DNA from: Trichoplusia ni
Taxonomy: Eukaryota; Arthropoda; Insecta; Lepidoptera; Noctuidae
NCBI RefSeq assembly: GCF_003590095.1
Contig: NC_039488.1
Coordinates: 8,742,001 to 8,806,000 of the forward strand
Reading direction: 5' to 3'
DNA: 64,000 nucleotides
How positions within the stretch are numbered: the first letter of the stretch is position 1; the number at the start of each line of letters is the position of its first letter. The translations under genes were made by a program, and so were the position numbers. The notes under the pieces are model-generated. The model saw only the letters and a list, made by a program, of their open reading frames with translations. It was not told where the DNA came from and did not search any database. Positions 50,211 through 63,270 of the stretch are shown piece after piece.

Positions 50211-51282
50211 TTTGAACCCAACAGAAATACCCGGCGGCGGTATTTAGACTCGCTCTACAAACGTTGTTCCCAGGGACACTGAATGGTGAAATAAATCGAT
50301 CTGCATCGTTTCCCGGCTTCGTTTTTAATTTTGTCGTTCGTCATGTTCGACTGCCCGTTGCGGCGTTTTACAAACGTTAGATTAGATTTTTTGCAAATAG
50401 ACACGGGTTTTCATTGATGCTTCGTTCCACGTCGCAGCTGCGGCCTGAGTTGGTTTTGGTAACTTTGCGTCGTATTTTTTTTAGTTTTTTGTAAATTGTA
50501 AGCCTCTTTGGCACTTCAAAAGGTAGAGTGATGTTGTTAGCTGAAACTTTCAAGTCCAGGTGTCAAGTCAAAATGTAAAAGTAAAAGTAGAATAAAATGA
50601 GTTGTTTAAAGCCATAAATATCTAAAAACATTTTCGCGTCTACATTGTAGAACTGTTCAATACAAAGTTCCCTGTAAATAAATCTATTCGTATGTAAATG
50701 AAACCTTTCAAAATGTGTGCCAGGAGAGCCACGTAAGACTAATATAACCCTCCTAAACAACCAAGTACCTCTAAAAGGATTTTAACCCCAAGAAAGAGTG
50801 AGATTTGAGTGGGAATAAATCTCATAATGTTTATTCGCATCGTAAAATTTAGCAACATGTGCTCTTCGTTGCCATGGGAACCGGATAATATCACATAATC
50901 GGCTTATGTTCATTGTTCATCGTACTCTCGTTACTCGTACAACTCGGAGGTGAATTATGATAAATCCTACTCAACCCAATTATGCTAAGGTTAATTTCCC
51001 CAGCGAGGTAGCTTGATTGAGACAAAGGAATCTGTGGAAGTGATCCCGCCGCGGAAATAGTGAAATAAATGTATTGCGTGCAATTTATTTTAAGTCGGTT
51101 AAAGTAATGCTACCGGCAGAGCTCTGAGGTCAAACTTAAAGAGATTTACGAGTATATTTAAGTGAGTAAGTATTCTTGAAGTTGGCCAATTCTTGTATAA
51201 AACTTGATTATCTACAGGAAGGATTTAAGAGCACTTCGACTTGAAGATACAGCAAAATAAGACTTATAGTTTTGCCTAACAT

Positions 51283-51567
51283 AATCTATACTCTATACTA
51301 ATACTAATACTAATATATAAAGCTGAAGAGTTTGTTTGATTGTTTGTTTGTTTGAACGCGCTAATCTCAGGAACTACTGGTCCAAATTGAAAAATTATTT
51401 TTGTGTTGAATAGACCATTCATCGAAGAAGGCTTTAGGCTATTAACCATCACGCTGCGACTAATAGGAGCAAAGATACAATGAAAAATGTGAAAAAAAAA
51501 CAAGGCAGGTATAAATCATAACTTACATCTTCTACCCACGGGAACGAAGTCGCGGGCAACAGCTAGT
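51283..51567 (+). repeat. Dispersed repeat family E, copy 3
   Basis: It is preceded by a short ctaata triplet expansion (actaatactaatactaat) and runs through gctaatctcaggaactactg, gtgttgaatagaccattcat and ccatcacgctgcgactaata to cgaagtcgcgggcaacagct and agt. It is close to copies 4 and 5, so it is younger than copy 1. Confidence 0.88.
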
Positions 51568-53371
51568 TCTAAATAATGAACAAAGTATATTCGCTGAATG
51601 TTCACAGAAAACTGAACTTTATGTCATGTATAAGGAAATAATACTTTAATGGAATAACATGAAATGTTCAGTATATTTCGCATCAATCCGATAAGCGGAT
51701 TTCAAGCGAATATGAAATTACTTGCAAGCGGCTTATTGAAACAAAAAAGCTCAATACACATTATATTCTTCCTTTTCTTGTTGTTTGGCATCACTGTGGT
51801 TTAAAAGATAAGTTTTGTTAACAAAAATGTTCATTAATTTACTTTCTTAGTTCCTCATCTAAAATTGCGTAGATGCAGGTTCGCGGTTTGAAGAATTACT
51901 CCATTAAAACAATTCCCAGTTGATCACATGGTTGCCAACATATCTAGGTCAGCTTCCCTCCAACCTACGAATAATTCCACACAACGTAACAAGTTTGAAC
52001 TAGGTCGGCAAACGAGTAGTTAACAAATAAATTAACAACACCCAATTACTCCGCAAGCCTCCGTACAAAAGAGTTACAGTAAAATTCGGGCCACTTAATT
52101 ATGCAGAAGCAAGACCTTCAAAATAATTCAAATGTCTGACGGAGGATTCCCTTTAAATAATTCATAAGGCCTTTGGGTTACGTCACAGCTGCCACTACAG
52201 CATCTGATAGAAACTTAAAGTGGAAGAAACGGAGATAGTCTTTGATTCCATTTAGTCCGCTTCGTTGGACATGGTTCGCGATCTGATAATTTATATCAAA
52301 GGATTTGTGGCGTCAAAGACTTTCTGCAGAAAGACTACCTATGTTTTAGAGATGGTTTTTTGCTTCTAGCTTTTCTTATACGAGCGAGGAAACTATGCTT
52401 TTTTGTTGGAAAAGATTTTGTTTGCTCGCTCGAAGACTTGATTAAGTTTAAGTAGTGGAGTTATAGCGGGAAACATAAAGTGTAAATGGTGGGTAGTTTT
52501 CTACTAAGTAACGTTTGTTGGAAAACACGTAAAACGCTCTGAAATACACGTGGCATACCTTGACGCCTGTTCTAGTAAAGTTCCGTTTTATTATTGTTCT
52601 TTGCTAACATTTTAATATTCTTTGGTTTTCCTTGTGTGTTGCATATAATGTCATTTTATCATCGGTCTTGGGATACCTACACAGATTATTCGTAATTCGT
52701 ACTTTTCACTTCAAGGACTTTATTTTGCTTGTCCGTGCTTTGGAACGGTCGCCAGTGGTACTGAACCATCTTCATTTTTACCTTATGTATACCGTAAATA
52801 AAGTAATAAGGTGTAATTTCTATATGTAACGTACCTTAGTTCAAAACTTATCTATAAATTCTCAGTAATTTAAGAAAGGCACCCAACTCAAAAGAAATCT
52901 TTCTCCAAATTGTTAAACAAGGAAGTGAAGTTCATTGGAGTAGCTGTTACAAAGATTAAGATAGGTAAAAGTGAGGTAGACGTTTTACGAGTCGACGAGT
53001 GCGTAGATATATCCTCGTTGGGACTACATTCACACATGGGTGTGTGATAAAATCAGCATAAATTGTGTCGTGAACGCTCCGAGCCCGTGCGAAGAGCCTA
53101 CTACCAATTTTCAAAGTATCATTATTGCAAGTGTTAAAGGGAGAAAGCGCACTGGAGGCTGTAGAGGGGCGTCTCTTTTCATCAACTGAAATAAAATTAT
53201 TGTAACATGTGGTGGTAGGTCGTCAGATACCTCGCAGCTATTGCGAAGTGGAGCTAATGCGTGACGGAGTAACGGCTTCTAGTTATGGTAATATACATAT
53301 ATTTGAATTAGCTACCTAAGCTATTCGTTGTCTCATCCATCTCATCGTCATCCTCTAATGCTATAGCCTCC

Positions 53372-53508
53372 CACATCAACGAATTCAATTTCAAAGACAC
53401 CCAGACTCGGGTCAAGCATTCGTGGAACACACAAATGCCTACGCGGGGATCGAACCAGCGATACGATATACGATAGTGATAACCTTAACCACTCGGCTAT
53501 CCGTGGCG
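53372..53508 (-). repeat. tRNA-derived SINE (family A), copy 2
   Basis: On the minus strand it starts gccacggatagccgagtggt, which contains the A box TAGCCGAGTGG (53499-53489). The B-box region is ggttcgatcccc (53456-53445), followed by a body with acgaatgcttgacccgagtc. The head resembles a serine/leucine-type tRNA, but pairing in the acceptor and anticodon regions is lost. The body matches the 38.5 kb copy, so this is a SINE family and not a tRNA gene. Confidence 0.7.
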
Positions 53509-54104
53509 TTGGTTTTCTTTTGAATTGATATTTAATATCTTTTTGGTCATATAAAAACCTGCTATGACTAACGAGAAAATCCGGATGAAACCGTGGGAGT
53601 AAACTAGTACTTCCATTTTATTTTGCAATTTCATCGGTTAATATTTGTGTAATCTAAACTCGGAACATGATAAACTATATTTTCAAAGGAGCTCTTGGAA
53701 CGTTTTTCATAAAGGATTAAAATGTATTTCCTCGTAATGGCTCGTGTATTTAGGAGTATTTGGAATATGCAATGGAGTATTTACATTTGTATGTTTATTT
53801 ATTGGTTCCTAGAAATGTAAACAACATTGAGCATCGGTTCTGCGTACTCATTCCGCTTATGAACAAAAATAAATACCATTAGGTTTAATGTAGTTAATGC
53901 TAGCATTTTTTAAATCCTGTATCACGGGTGTTATACATGCACAAAGACTCTAGGAAATTAAAATAACTAAGAGATTACAGTGGAATCCAGAATAACGGTC
54001 TGTTTAGAGAGTATGTAAGGTTCAATTACTGGTAAACTATTATTTAATACTTATGAAGTACAAAATAAAACAATGGTCAAGTTAAGGAAATAGCCTTATC
54101 AATT

Positions 54105-54367
54105 ACTAGCTGTTGCCCGCGACTTCGTCCCCGTGGGTAGAAGATATAAGTTATGATTTATACCTGCCCTGTTTTTTTCACCTTTTCGATTCTATCTTCG
54201 CTCCCATTAGTCGCAGCGTGATGGTTTATAGCCTAAAACCTTCCTCGATGAATGGTCTATTCAACACAAAAGTTATTTTTTCAATTTGGACCAGTAGTTC
54301 CTGAGATTAGCGCGTTCAAACAAACAAACAAACTCTATAGCTTTATATATTAGTATAGAAGTATAGA
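54105..54367 (-). repeat. Dispersed repeat family E, copy 4 (reverse orientation)
   Basis: On the plus strand it reads actagctgttgcccgcgact and ends ctatagctttatatattagt, the exact reverse order of copies 3 and 5. It is inverted relative to copy 5, which begins 625 bases away. Confidence 0.88.
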
Positions 54368-54469
54368 TAATCGATGATAATAATCCCTTCAGACAAGTAC
54401 CTTAAAGGAACTCTCAATTCAAATCGAAACAAATAAACAAAGCCCCAAAGTGACTACTAGCATACTAAT

Positions 54470-54605
54470 AATTTAAATGTACGTTTGTTACCTCGACGCG
54501 CTTAAACGACTGGACCGATTTCCATGAAATTTGGTATGGAGGTAGTCGACACTTTGAATTACCACATAGGCTACATGTATCCGAATGCATTAAAGAAAGT
54601 AATGT
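54470..54605 (+). repeat. Dispersed repeat piece between the inverted E copies
   Basis: It contains cgcttaaacgactggaccga, tttccatgaaatttggtatg and ccacataggctac, wording typical of another widespread lepidopteran interspersed repeat. Only one copy is in the window. Confidence 0.45.
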
Positions 54606-54991
54606 TTTTGCAGCTATAACCTTTATCAAAGTTAGCAAACGCTAGTAGTAAATAGAAATAACTCCAAACCCACGTACACTCATACCTATACCTATACATA
54701 CAGTTATAACCCTATTCAACGACGAGATTGGAATCCCAAATCCTGTCGTGTCCGCCTCTTGATTGTGCGTTTGTCGTCCATAGAATGTCACGGGGTTAGG
54801 CTACGGTGTCCTGACGTACCAATTTACAGCTCGCCTGTACTCCGCGTGAACGTGCGATTTACGTCCGCCGATATTTGTTTTGTATTTGCTAACTGGTATG
54901 TCGTTAAGGGTTATTTGTGGGAGAGTGTTTGATTAATATGGAGTTTAATCGTGACTCGTGAGTATAAAGCTGTAAGTTGTGCGAAAGTTTT

Positions 54992-55264
54992 AATCTATAC
55001 TTCTATACTTAATATATAAAGCTGAAGAGTTTGTTTGTTTGTTTGTTTGAACGCGCTAATCTCAGGAACTACTGGTCCAAATTGAAAAATTCTTTTGTGT
55101 TGAATAGACCATTCACCGAGGAAGGCTTTAGGCTATAAACCATCACGCTGCGACTAATAGGAGCTAAGATACAATGGAAAATGTGAAAAAAAACCGGGCA
55201 GGTACACTTAAATCATAACTTTTATCTTCTACCCACGGGGACGAAGTCGCGGGCAACAGCTAGT
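54992..55264 (+). repeat. Dispersed repeat family E, copy 5
   Basis: It runs from aatctatacttctatactta through gtttgtttgtttgtttgaac, gtgttgaatagaccattcac and cgctgcgactaataggagct to acgaagtcgcgggcaacagc and tagt. It is nearly complete and very similar to copies 3 and 4. Confidence 0.9.
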
Positions 55265-55851
55265 TTATGATAAATAGTGGTATTCTTTTTAACAACTAAA
55301 TTCAGAGACCTCGTTTGGTCTCTTAATTTAGGTAACTTCTTGTTAGGTTTGAAAAATAAATAAAAGATATTGGCACCTAACTCTTTTTGATCTACATCAA
55401 CGAAAGAATATAGAAACTTGTATTTTTATCGAGACTTCTATACATATAAAAATTTGAAACGAGAAATTTGCGAAATAATTAAACAGGTTATAAAAATTTC
55501 AACAATTTGAAGAGGAAAGTTGTCCGGGACGAGATGGCCTGAAAAAGGATCTGTCTGAAAAGAACTAATTAACATCAATAGTAAATGTTTAGTAAATACT
55601 TAAAATCTCAAGAAGGTACTTTTTTTTAGACCATAGGCACTGAATGTGATGAAAAGCGGGCAGTCTCAATATACTGTAATTTAATTTTGTATTTACAATT
55701 TTGTCGTTGACAAAATCTGGTCGCAACTAATATTAAATAAACAATTTTTACCCTATACATGTCGCCATACGTGTGCGCATATTCCGTTTGATGTTATGTT
55801 ATTGCAAGATACCCGATACAATTTTCCGGATGTCTGCAAATTTCCAAACAG

Positions 55852-55939
55852 CCGCGGTCCACTTTCTGTAGCGACGGCACTATTGGGAGTAACTGGCAGT
55901 AAACGAGTGCAGCAAATCGGATTACTTAGTCAAAGGCAG
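55852..55939 (+). CDS. Speculative plus-strand exon
   Basis: An acceptor-like tttccaaacag and a donor-like ggcag|gttttt bound 88 bases (1 + 29 codons) encoding RGPLSVATALLGVTGSKRVQ and then QIGLLSQRQ. It starts in the phase required by the 46018-46334 exon (two bases plus one, giving AGC) and is GC-richer than its flanks. A phase match happens by chance one time in three, and the donor is weak. I do not recognise the peptide, so this is only a lead. Confidence 0.15.
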
Positions 55940-56132
55940 GTTTTTTTGGTTTATTTACTTCTTACATACTTTGTCATATTATTGAACCGTTTTTGTATCA
56001 TTGTCATAAGGTCCGTCTCTCATGAAATTTCCACTGATGATGCATTACCGCTATACCATCAAATAATAAAAAATCAGGGTTAAACAATCGTCCCAATTTA
56101 TAAGATTGTTTTTAGCCCATATCCTTAGCTAT

Positions 56133-56180
56133 TAGTACGGAACTCGTCACGAGTCCAACTCACTCTTGATCGGTTTTTAT
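56133..56180 (-). repeat. Dispersed repeat family R, copy 6 (5' end, reverse)
   Basis: The minus strand reads aaaaaccgatcaagagtgag, then ttggactcgtgacgagttcc and gtac. This is the 5' start of the family R consensus (accggtcaagtgcgagt). Confidence 0.5.
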
Positions 56181-58109
56181 ATTTGTAATAACGAGAAAAT
56201 CCCTTATCTACCAAGTAGATTATACAGTAAACTGCTTTTTCTAAGATACTTACTCACGTAATACACCCACAGGGGAAACAGGAAATAGCTAGAAAAATAC
56301 TTTGTAATAATTTTCTATTAAACCTACGCAGAATTAATGATCATGGATCACAAACAAACTATAGCACATTCAACATTGTACAAACTGTATAAGTCACGTT
56401 CTGCCAATACACTTAGACGTTCTGGTTACATAGGTACCAGCTTTACGTCTACCCCGATATCCAATTCAGCTAAAATCACTTGCATATCGTATCGCTGAGT
56501 GATTAATTCCAGATCTACCGGGAATGTACCGTTACACTACACCGAAACAGTTGAACACAACGTCGGGATGACAGGCATGTTCCAATGAATCGGGGTCGCT
56601 CCTAGCCGGCACGTTTGATGCTCTAGATTGCAAGACATTCCTTCGCCATTGTCTACGCTCCTGGACTATAAATATTTTGATATTTTCCTTTCATCTCATA
56701 CCGAGATCCCTTCCGTTTCTGAATTGGTATGAAAGAATTGCGTGGCGTTATCTTTTTCTGCAAAATCGAAGTGTATTTGTGGAAAGTATTTTTAAATTAT
56801 TCGTCTGATATTATTTTATTGTTTTGGAAAAGATTTTGAGAAAGTTTCTGTTTAGCAGGAAATCTGAGATAAAAGCCGCTCTAAGTTTGAAAGGGAAGTA
56901 ATTGATTACTTAGACGAAGCTGTTTGTTTGTGTGAGTTCGGGATCCATTGATGAAGTCTTGTGCACTCGTAATTACGCCTGAAGATCTAAACAAGAAATA
57001 ATTAAGATAAAAGGTTTAATCCGTGTCGAGTTTCCTCCGGTATCAAAAATGTACTCAATTCTAAAACGTATTTTGGGCTTAATTGATCCCTATTTTACGT
57101 TGAGAATATTGAATTTTAAATGAAGACCTGAAATTACTTTCGTGTATCAGAGACTGGGGTTCAATTATTAATTAAACTTTTTCAAGGATCCTCTTTTTTA
57201 AATTTCCTGAACATTTTCGTAGCCTTTTGAGGCATAAGTTTCTCAATAAGTGGTGGCCGGGTTGTCGGTGCGGTGGGCGGGGCATTTTCGCCTAATTCTA
57301 ATTAGTTCCAGGTCGGCGGTACATCAAAGTTAGGGATAAGTTCTTTCGTTTAATTGACCGTAAAGTTGAGTCGACGCGGATAAATCCACCTGGAAGGGTC
57401 TCGGTGGTACTCGTTCCGCGTGATTAATGCTTTTCCAATTTAAGCGGACTTCTCCTTGCGATGTTGAATGTATTATGTAAAAGAGTAGAGTTAGACTTAT
57501 ATAATTTTATCTATGTATTCGCAGTTTTACCTAATGAGGGGAGTAGTATCCTATGTTTTCAGTTATTTTTTATCGAATAATAAAGATGAATCGACTGATC
57601 AAGGTTTCTGCAAGTAAATGCATTTCAGTTGAAAATGCAAATACTTTGATAAAGACCTTAATTCTCTATTAAACCTTCATTTGAGGTATCATGTCTTGGA
57701 TAGAATATTATGTAATGATTTTGCGAAGCATGACCGCTGTTTGTATTTCCATCTAGTTGAAGTTATTCTATCTTTGTTGACGGAACAGGGTAACTCTGAG
57801 GAAGGCGGTGCACCCTTAGCGAATAGTTAAACTTAATGAGTCCGAGCGAATGATGCCTACCCCACTCAGTTCATTTCCTGACACATTAGTGACTGGCGAC
57901 TATATACACAAGCGTCTTTCAACATGCAAGAGGTATATAAAATGAGACCACTGTAATATGGTCAGTAGTAAATACACAATTATATAAAATTTCTGCATAG
58001 TAGCTTTGTATGAATTAGTGATTTTTTATTTCTGTAGGTGAAGCTGCTTGCTTAAATTGAGATTGAGCTGTTTGTCGCTTGCCCGATAACTCTTTACCAG
58101 AGCATGAAG

Positions 58110-58240
58110 TCATTCAATGTAAAGCGGCAACGAGAATAAAACAACTGGTCCGAAAAATCCATAGGCCGTACAGAGTGGCAGAATGCAAGGGAAGCCTTTG
58201 CCCTGCAGTGGGATAGTAATGTCCGAACAAATAAAAATTG
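58110..58240 (-). repeat. Possible old LINE 3' remnant
   Basis: On the minus strand tatcccactgcagggcaaag and gcttccct resemble the cccactgctgggcataggcctcccct block of the RTE fragment at 25.15 kb (read there on the plus strand). A 79-codon frame (58349-58110) with two hydrophobic stretches runs through it, but the similarity suggests that frame is fortuitous. Confidence 0.35.
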
Positions 58241-61200
58241 GTATACCTGTTGCAACCGGTGTAAAGAGAGATAACGCTCTACGTCTTGCTTCCGTAGTGG
58301 CAAAAATCCTTCTTCCAGAGTTGTGGTAGTAATGGTAGTACGCTGTCATGTTATATCAATCATCGTTATATATCCCAATCATATTTATCTAATTACTTTC
58401 ACAGTCGAATGATTTTAACATTTATCGACTAATAACGTATCGATAATTATTGGTCATCATTGGTTTATTAGATAATTACGAAAATGACCCAAATCGATAA
58501 ACCAGGAAATTGTATTATGAGCAAGGGTTGGGGACTTCCGATAGATAGCCTATCTATTTGCACACTTATTTGATTTAATTGAGTGAGATATTGTAACTAA
58601 ACTTTGGCTTAATCGAACGCAAAGAACGCAACTTTTATGTTATTGGTACTTTATTATCAAATGTAAGTATTGGTAGAGCTGGATGAATTGCCACGCACCG
58701 GCCAAACCGCGGAAGACGTTGCAATGCGTTTCAGGCTTCCTCAGTAAGAGTATGACACTGATTCAGGTTTAGTCAGTATGAGTCTGACACTACCCACTTC
58801 CTCCCCCGAGGAGGAGGATATGAAGAACGAAAAACTTGCTCACATGACAGATATTTGACAGACTTCATGATGATTTATTTGCGATGGTTCGATTTATCAC
58901 TCGTCAAATTAATTCGTTCATCTACTTTTAAACTACGAGTAAGCAGCCATTTTAATTTAAAGAGAATTACACTTGTGGTGTCCCGACTAGTTTCAGGTCC
59001 TCAATCATGAGCTGACGTGATGGAAACGGTGTAGGTACACTAAAAATGGTAAAGTAGTAATTGCTTTTAGTATGTTATTTCGAAACTTAGCTTATAGTTT
59101 AGTATCTATAGTTTTGAAGGACGTTTAATTAAGTATTATCGAGTTTGAGTGTGATTATTATATAAATTTCTCTTCAATTTGTGTCGTTATAGAGTCAAAG
59201 CCATAGGGCGCGGCTACCAGCGAAAAATTACATGTAGGTAACCTTATTACTATTTTTGTATCACAAGTTCTGTTAACAGTTACCATACATATATAACACA
59301 CGTTAATCATTACGTACCTAAAGAATATAATAAAACAGACTAAAACCAAGACATCTAAATGCAATTACAAAACAAACATAAACGGGCAGAACGAAATGAA
59401 AACTCTAACACCTGATTCCAGCTAACTTTATTACTTGCGCTGCAGACAGAGCCGGGGGGCGCGTTAAATATTTTTCCCTCTACCTGGCTGGTTCCCTAGG
59501 CAACGTGTCGTAAACTGTGACATTTATTACGTTTGATACCGCGCTTGATACTTTCAGAGCGTATTTACTGCGTAACGTAACGTGTTACGCGTCCGTTGCA
59601 CGTGCACAACAAGTTGCTGTAGCAAGTACTACCTGGCTACTGAATTATGCGTGCTGTTACTTTGTGTGCCCGAACGGATTTGTTTCCAAGTTTAAAAGTT
59701 TTGTCTATCAATTTTGGTATTCTGGTTCGTTTTTTGTTTCATTTAGAAGTTATACGGGTAATTTTTTGTTCATATTTATTAAAAGAATCAGTATAAAACG
59801 TACATTGTTGAATAATAAATTTAAGATGAAAGAGTAAAATCAACAAACAATAATAAAATTTTCCTTAATGACGTTTACTTTCACATAGCCAAAAACACAT
59901 ACAGAAAACATTAAATAAGCAGTTCACAGAATTAGAACATACAAAAATAATATCATTGGCAAATCAACTCTAAGAACGAACAAAGACATCACACAGCATT
60001 CACAGTTGAAAAGGGCCCGTCAAAGTGGGGAGGCCTTTGAAAACCGGCTTACACAAAGAAAACAAAATTTTCACCGTCGGATTTTCATGTCAGTCACGTC
60101 GAAGATTTTTTTTCCGCAGCTCCAAAATGAATTCCATTTCAACAAACAAATCACCGCAGATCCAATCAGAGGCGACGACGCCTGTCTGATAATAGAACTT
60201 GTTGAACATAATAATATTATTCTGTTTACATGTTACGTAATTAGCTTTTCAATTTTCAGTGAAATTTTGTTTACAATTTAGAAAACTTTTAAACAAAAAG
60301 TCATTCAATCATGTCTTTAGGTAATCAATTTTCGTAAATAGTTCTCAAATATAAGGCTTCTAAGTTACATAACGTGGGAGGAATTCGTTTAATAAAGACG
60401 TTGTTTACTCTAGAAACCTGAAGCTGTTTTAAACAGGATCAATGTATTTAAGCCTTGGTATCGAGTAATTGTTCAAATGATTTGCGGATTCGAGCACTTA
60501 AGTGATTTCAGTTCTATTGAGGAGTTCTGGTTGGATCATCGCATCGATTCTTTGATTGAAGAGACGCCGAGTAAGAATCCAATTCGAAGTCGAGTGAAAA
60601 ATGATTGAATCTAGATTAAACAATTATTTTCAATTGAATTAGAGAGTTTCCCGATTTTCCGTATATTTTGTGCGTGGTATATTCAATTTTATGTACCCAA
60701 GTTATGAAGATAAATAGAACCATTTAGAGAAAGGTTTCCTGTATAGCTGTGTATAAACAGCAATATAGGTTATAACAAATCCACTAAGTGCGACGTATCG
60801 TGATCCCTGCCTTTCACATTTTACTTAGACCTGGTCTGAGATGTTTGAATCCCCGCGACCCAAAGATTATAATCCGTAATCAGGTTAAAAAAATGGCACT
60901 GAAAAAAATGATCACAGCTTGTTCATAAAATAAATATTTGAACAGAATCAATTGCGAAAACACATCTCACGTTTAAGATCAAAAATTTATTATGAATAAA
61001 TAAATGTTAAAAAACTTATAATAGGGGTATACGTATAATACACCCACTCGGTGAGTTTCAAAGCGGTTCTTTCTCCATAAATGTAATAACACAGTTCTCG
61101 GTAGTTCCCCGGTCGTTACTAAAATAAAAACATACTTACGCCGAACACGTTTACAGAATAACAACCTTCAGCGAACGCATTTCATGAATCTTATAACAAT

Positions 61201-62194
61201 TTGACGCTGAAGCGTGCGTGGCTGACATTCTTGGCGAACAATATCGTACGGGAACTATTTCTCTACTTAACAATATATGTACCTACATACATATATACTT
61301 CTGGTTGTATGCCTTAAATCAATATGTAACATGTTTCCTCGTAGGTAAATACCTACTCTAGTTGAGCTCAAGTTTCGAGAGAATTCTATCGCTATATGTT
61401 CACTCATAGCCTAACTCGGTATATGTGCGGTATGTTCGCGTATTTTATATTTTTTTAGGTTACTAAGTCAAGTATGAGTCTGACTGTATCATATAAATAA
61501 AGATAGTACTTTATTTTATGCTGAAAAAAATAGAAAAGGAATTGGTTAGGTGAGAAACAAATGCCAATGAATGGACTTCGTGTTTCGATTATAAAGTCTA
61601 AAACTGATATTCACTGGAATGTTTTCTACAAATATGGTATGGTGTGGAATTGTTTGAGTTCCTTACTATATTTTATTTAACTGTGGGTTAGTCTCCGACT
61701 TCAATCTTGTTAATGGACTAATTCGTAAGCCTTGGCGCTATCTCAAGAGACTACAATTATTTTAATCCTATAACTCTTTTTGATTCTAGATAAAATTAAA
61801 AAAATCATTGCCCCATTTAAAAAATCTTATATACCGATTGTTTTTTTTTGTCCAGATTCAAAATTTGGGACTTCCTTAACTGCTTATAGAAAAGGATTTC
61901 CGATGTCTTGGTATTATGAAGTAAGATTAAATTTCTTTTCCAACCCAAAGCATCAATTCCAAGGACTGAATATAAACATGTCGAAGCACACGGCACACCA
62001 ATCTGTAAGAATGCTATATGGTTGTGGTGGAGCTACGGAACAATTGCATCCGTTTATTTAGATTTGCAATAGATACGAAACTGATTTAGATTCCAATTTT
62101 CCACGCTGAATGTAGCAAGATTTTCACAATAACTTCGCATTTTTTCCCCTGGACATCCCGACTTCTCACAAAATTCCACAGCCTAAGTACTCTA

Positions 62195-62290
62195 ATTCTC
62201 GAGAACTCTGTCCTTAGGAATTCTTCTTCCTGGGATTCTTCATATGGGAATTCTATTCTTTGGGAACTCTATCTCTTGGCAATATTTCTA
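62195..62290 (+). repeat. Degenerate tandem repeat, about 15-17 base unit
   Basis: Successive units read ctcgagaactctgtc, cttaggaattcttctt, cctgggattcttcat, atgggaattctattct, ttgggaactctatct and cttggcaatatttct. Each has a G-rich start, an aaytct centre and a pyrimidine-rich end. It lies in non-coding DNA and weaker echoes continue to about 62350. Confidence 0.6.
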
Positions 62291-63182
62291 TCTGTGGTTG
62301 AGATCTTTCATGCACAAGCTCCATTCCTGAAATTTATATTCCTTGGTTAACTATACCCCTCTAAATCTACACCCCCAGAATCCCTCTTTCTTGAGTCTAT
62401 CCTCCAACTATATTAAAACGAAATAAAATCCGCTTCAAAGTATTTTTTTTCATTGTTACTGAAATGACAATTTATGAATCTTGTTAAAGTATCTTTTGTC
62501 GTAAAAATGTCACTCTCATTTCCCATCTTATTTGTAGTACGTTCACGATAGACATTTGTTTATTCCGTCTAAGGTTTGGACTTCAATCTATTTCATTTAT
62601 TAGTGAAACTTCGAGGAAAGTTTGTGTGGAGTGTTCGAAATGAGTTTTTGCAGCTTCAATCGTGTAACGAGGGTACAAATGAACTTTTGAGGTTAAAAAT
62701 TTGAAGGAAACTTTCACTGTAATGACTTTATAGCTAACGAATTATGTTGCTTTTTAAGTAAATTTGAGTACCTATTATTAAATATTGTTATTTCAGGTTA
62801 TATGTATTAAAATAAAGATAAAGATACAACATGCAACATGAGCAAACCTATATTTTGAAAGTAACTGTCGTGACAATGATTCATTATTAAATGATGTAAC
62901 GGTTAACTCCTTGTGTGCCATTTCATCAAAGGATCATTGTATTCAGTATTGTCAAAAGTAGCTAAAGAACCAAATCATTCATAACCCACATAAAGTAGTC
63001 TGAACTATTTATTTTCGAATATAACAAAGAATACCTCGTGGGTAGGTACGCTATTATTATAGAACTTGAATTGAAACGAAAAAAAAAACGTTTCGTAAAG
63101 ATTGTACGTTTTCGGTATTTGCTCAGAACTATTGTTCGCAAACTTCTGTGGTGGAAGGAATTTTCAGTGAAAAAATACGAAG

Positions 63183-63270
63183 CGTGGCAAGCGGCAGGCA
63201 TTCGGTCGGAATACGGTGAGGCCGCAATCCGGAGCGGTCGGCCGGCGCCGGCCCGTGTGCCGGATATCGA
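63183..63270. promoter_or_regulatory. CpG-rich island with a GC palindrome
   Basis: This GC-rich patch contains ggccggcgccggcc (63240-63253), a perfect 14-bp palindrome, and a donor-like acg|gtgagg on the plus strand. A plus-strand frame crosses it (EAWQAAGIRSEYGEAAIRSG and onward) but lacks an ATG start and recognisable motifs. It could be a promoter, an exon or an island of unknown role. Confidence 0.25.

Noticed and set aside
58110..58349. 79-codon minus-strand frame with ATG, two hydrophobic stretches and a downstream AATAAA
   Set aside because: Part of it matches a retrotransposon 3' block (cactgcagggcaaaggc) also seen in other elements of the window, so the frame is probably accidental.
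60840..60870. gattcaaac-type B-box-like sequence
   Set aside because: An isolated motif without a tRNA fold or a second box.
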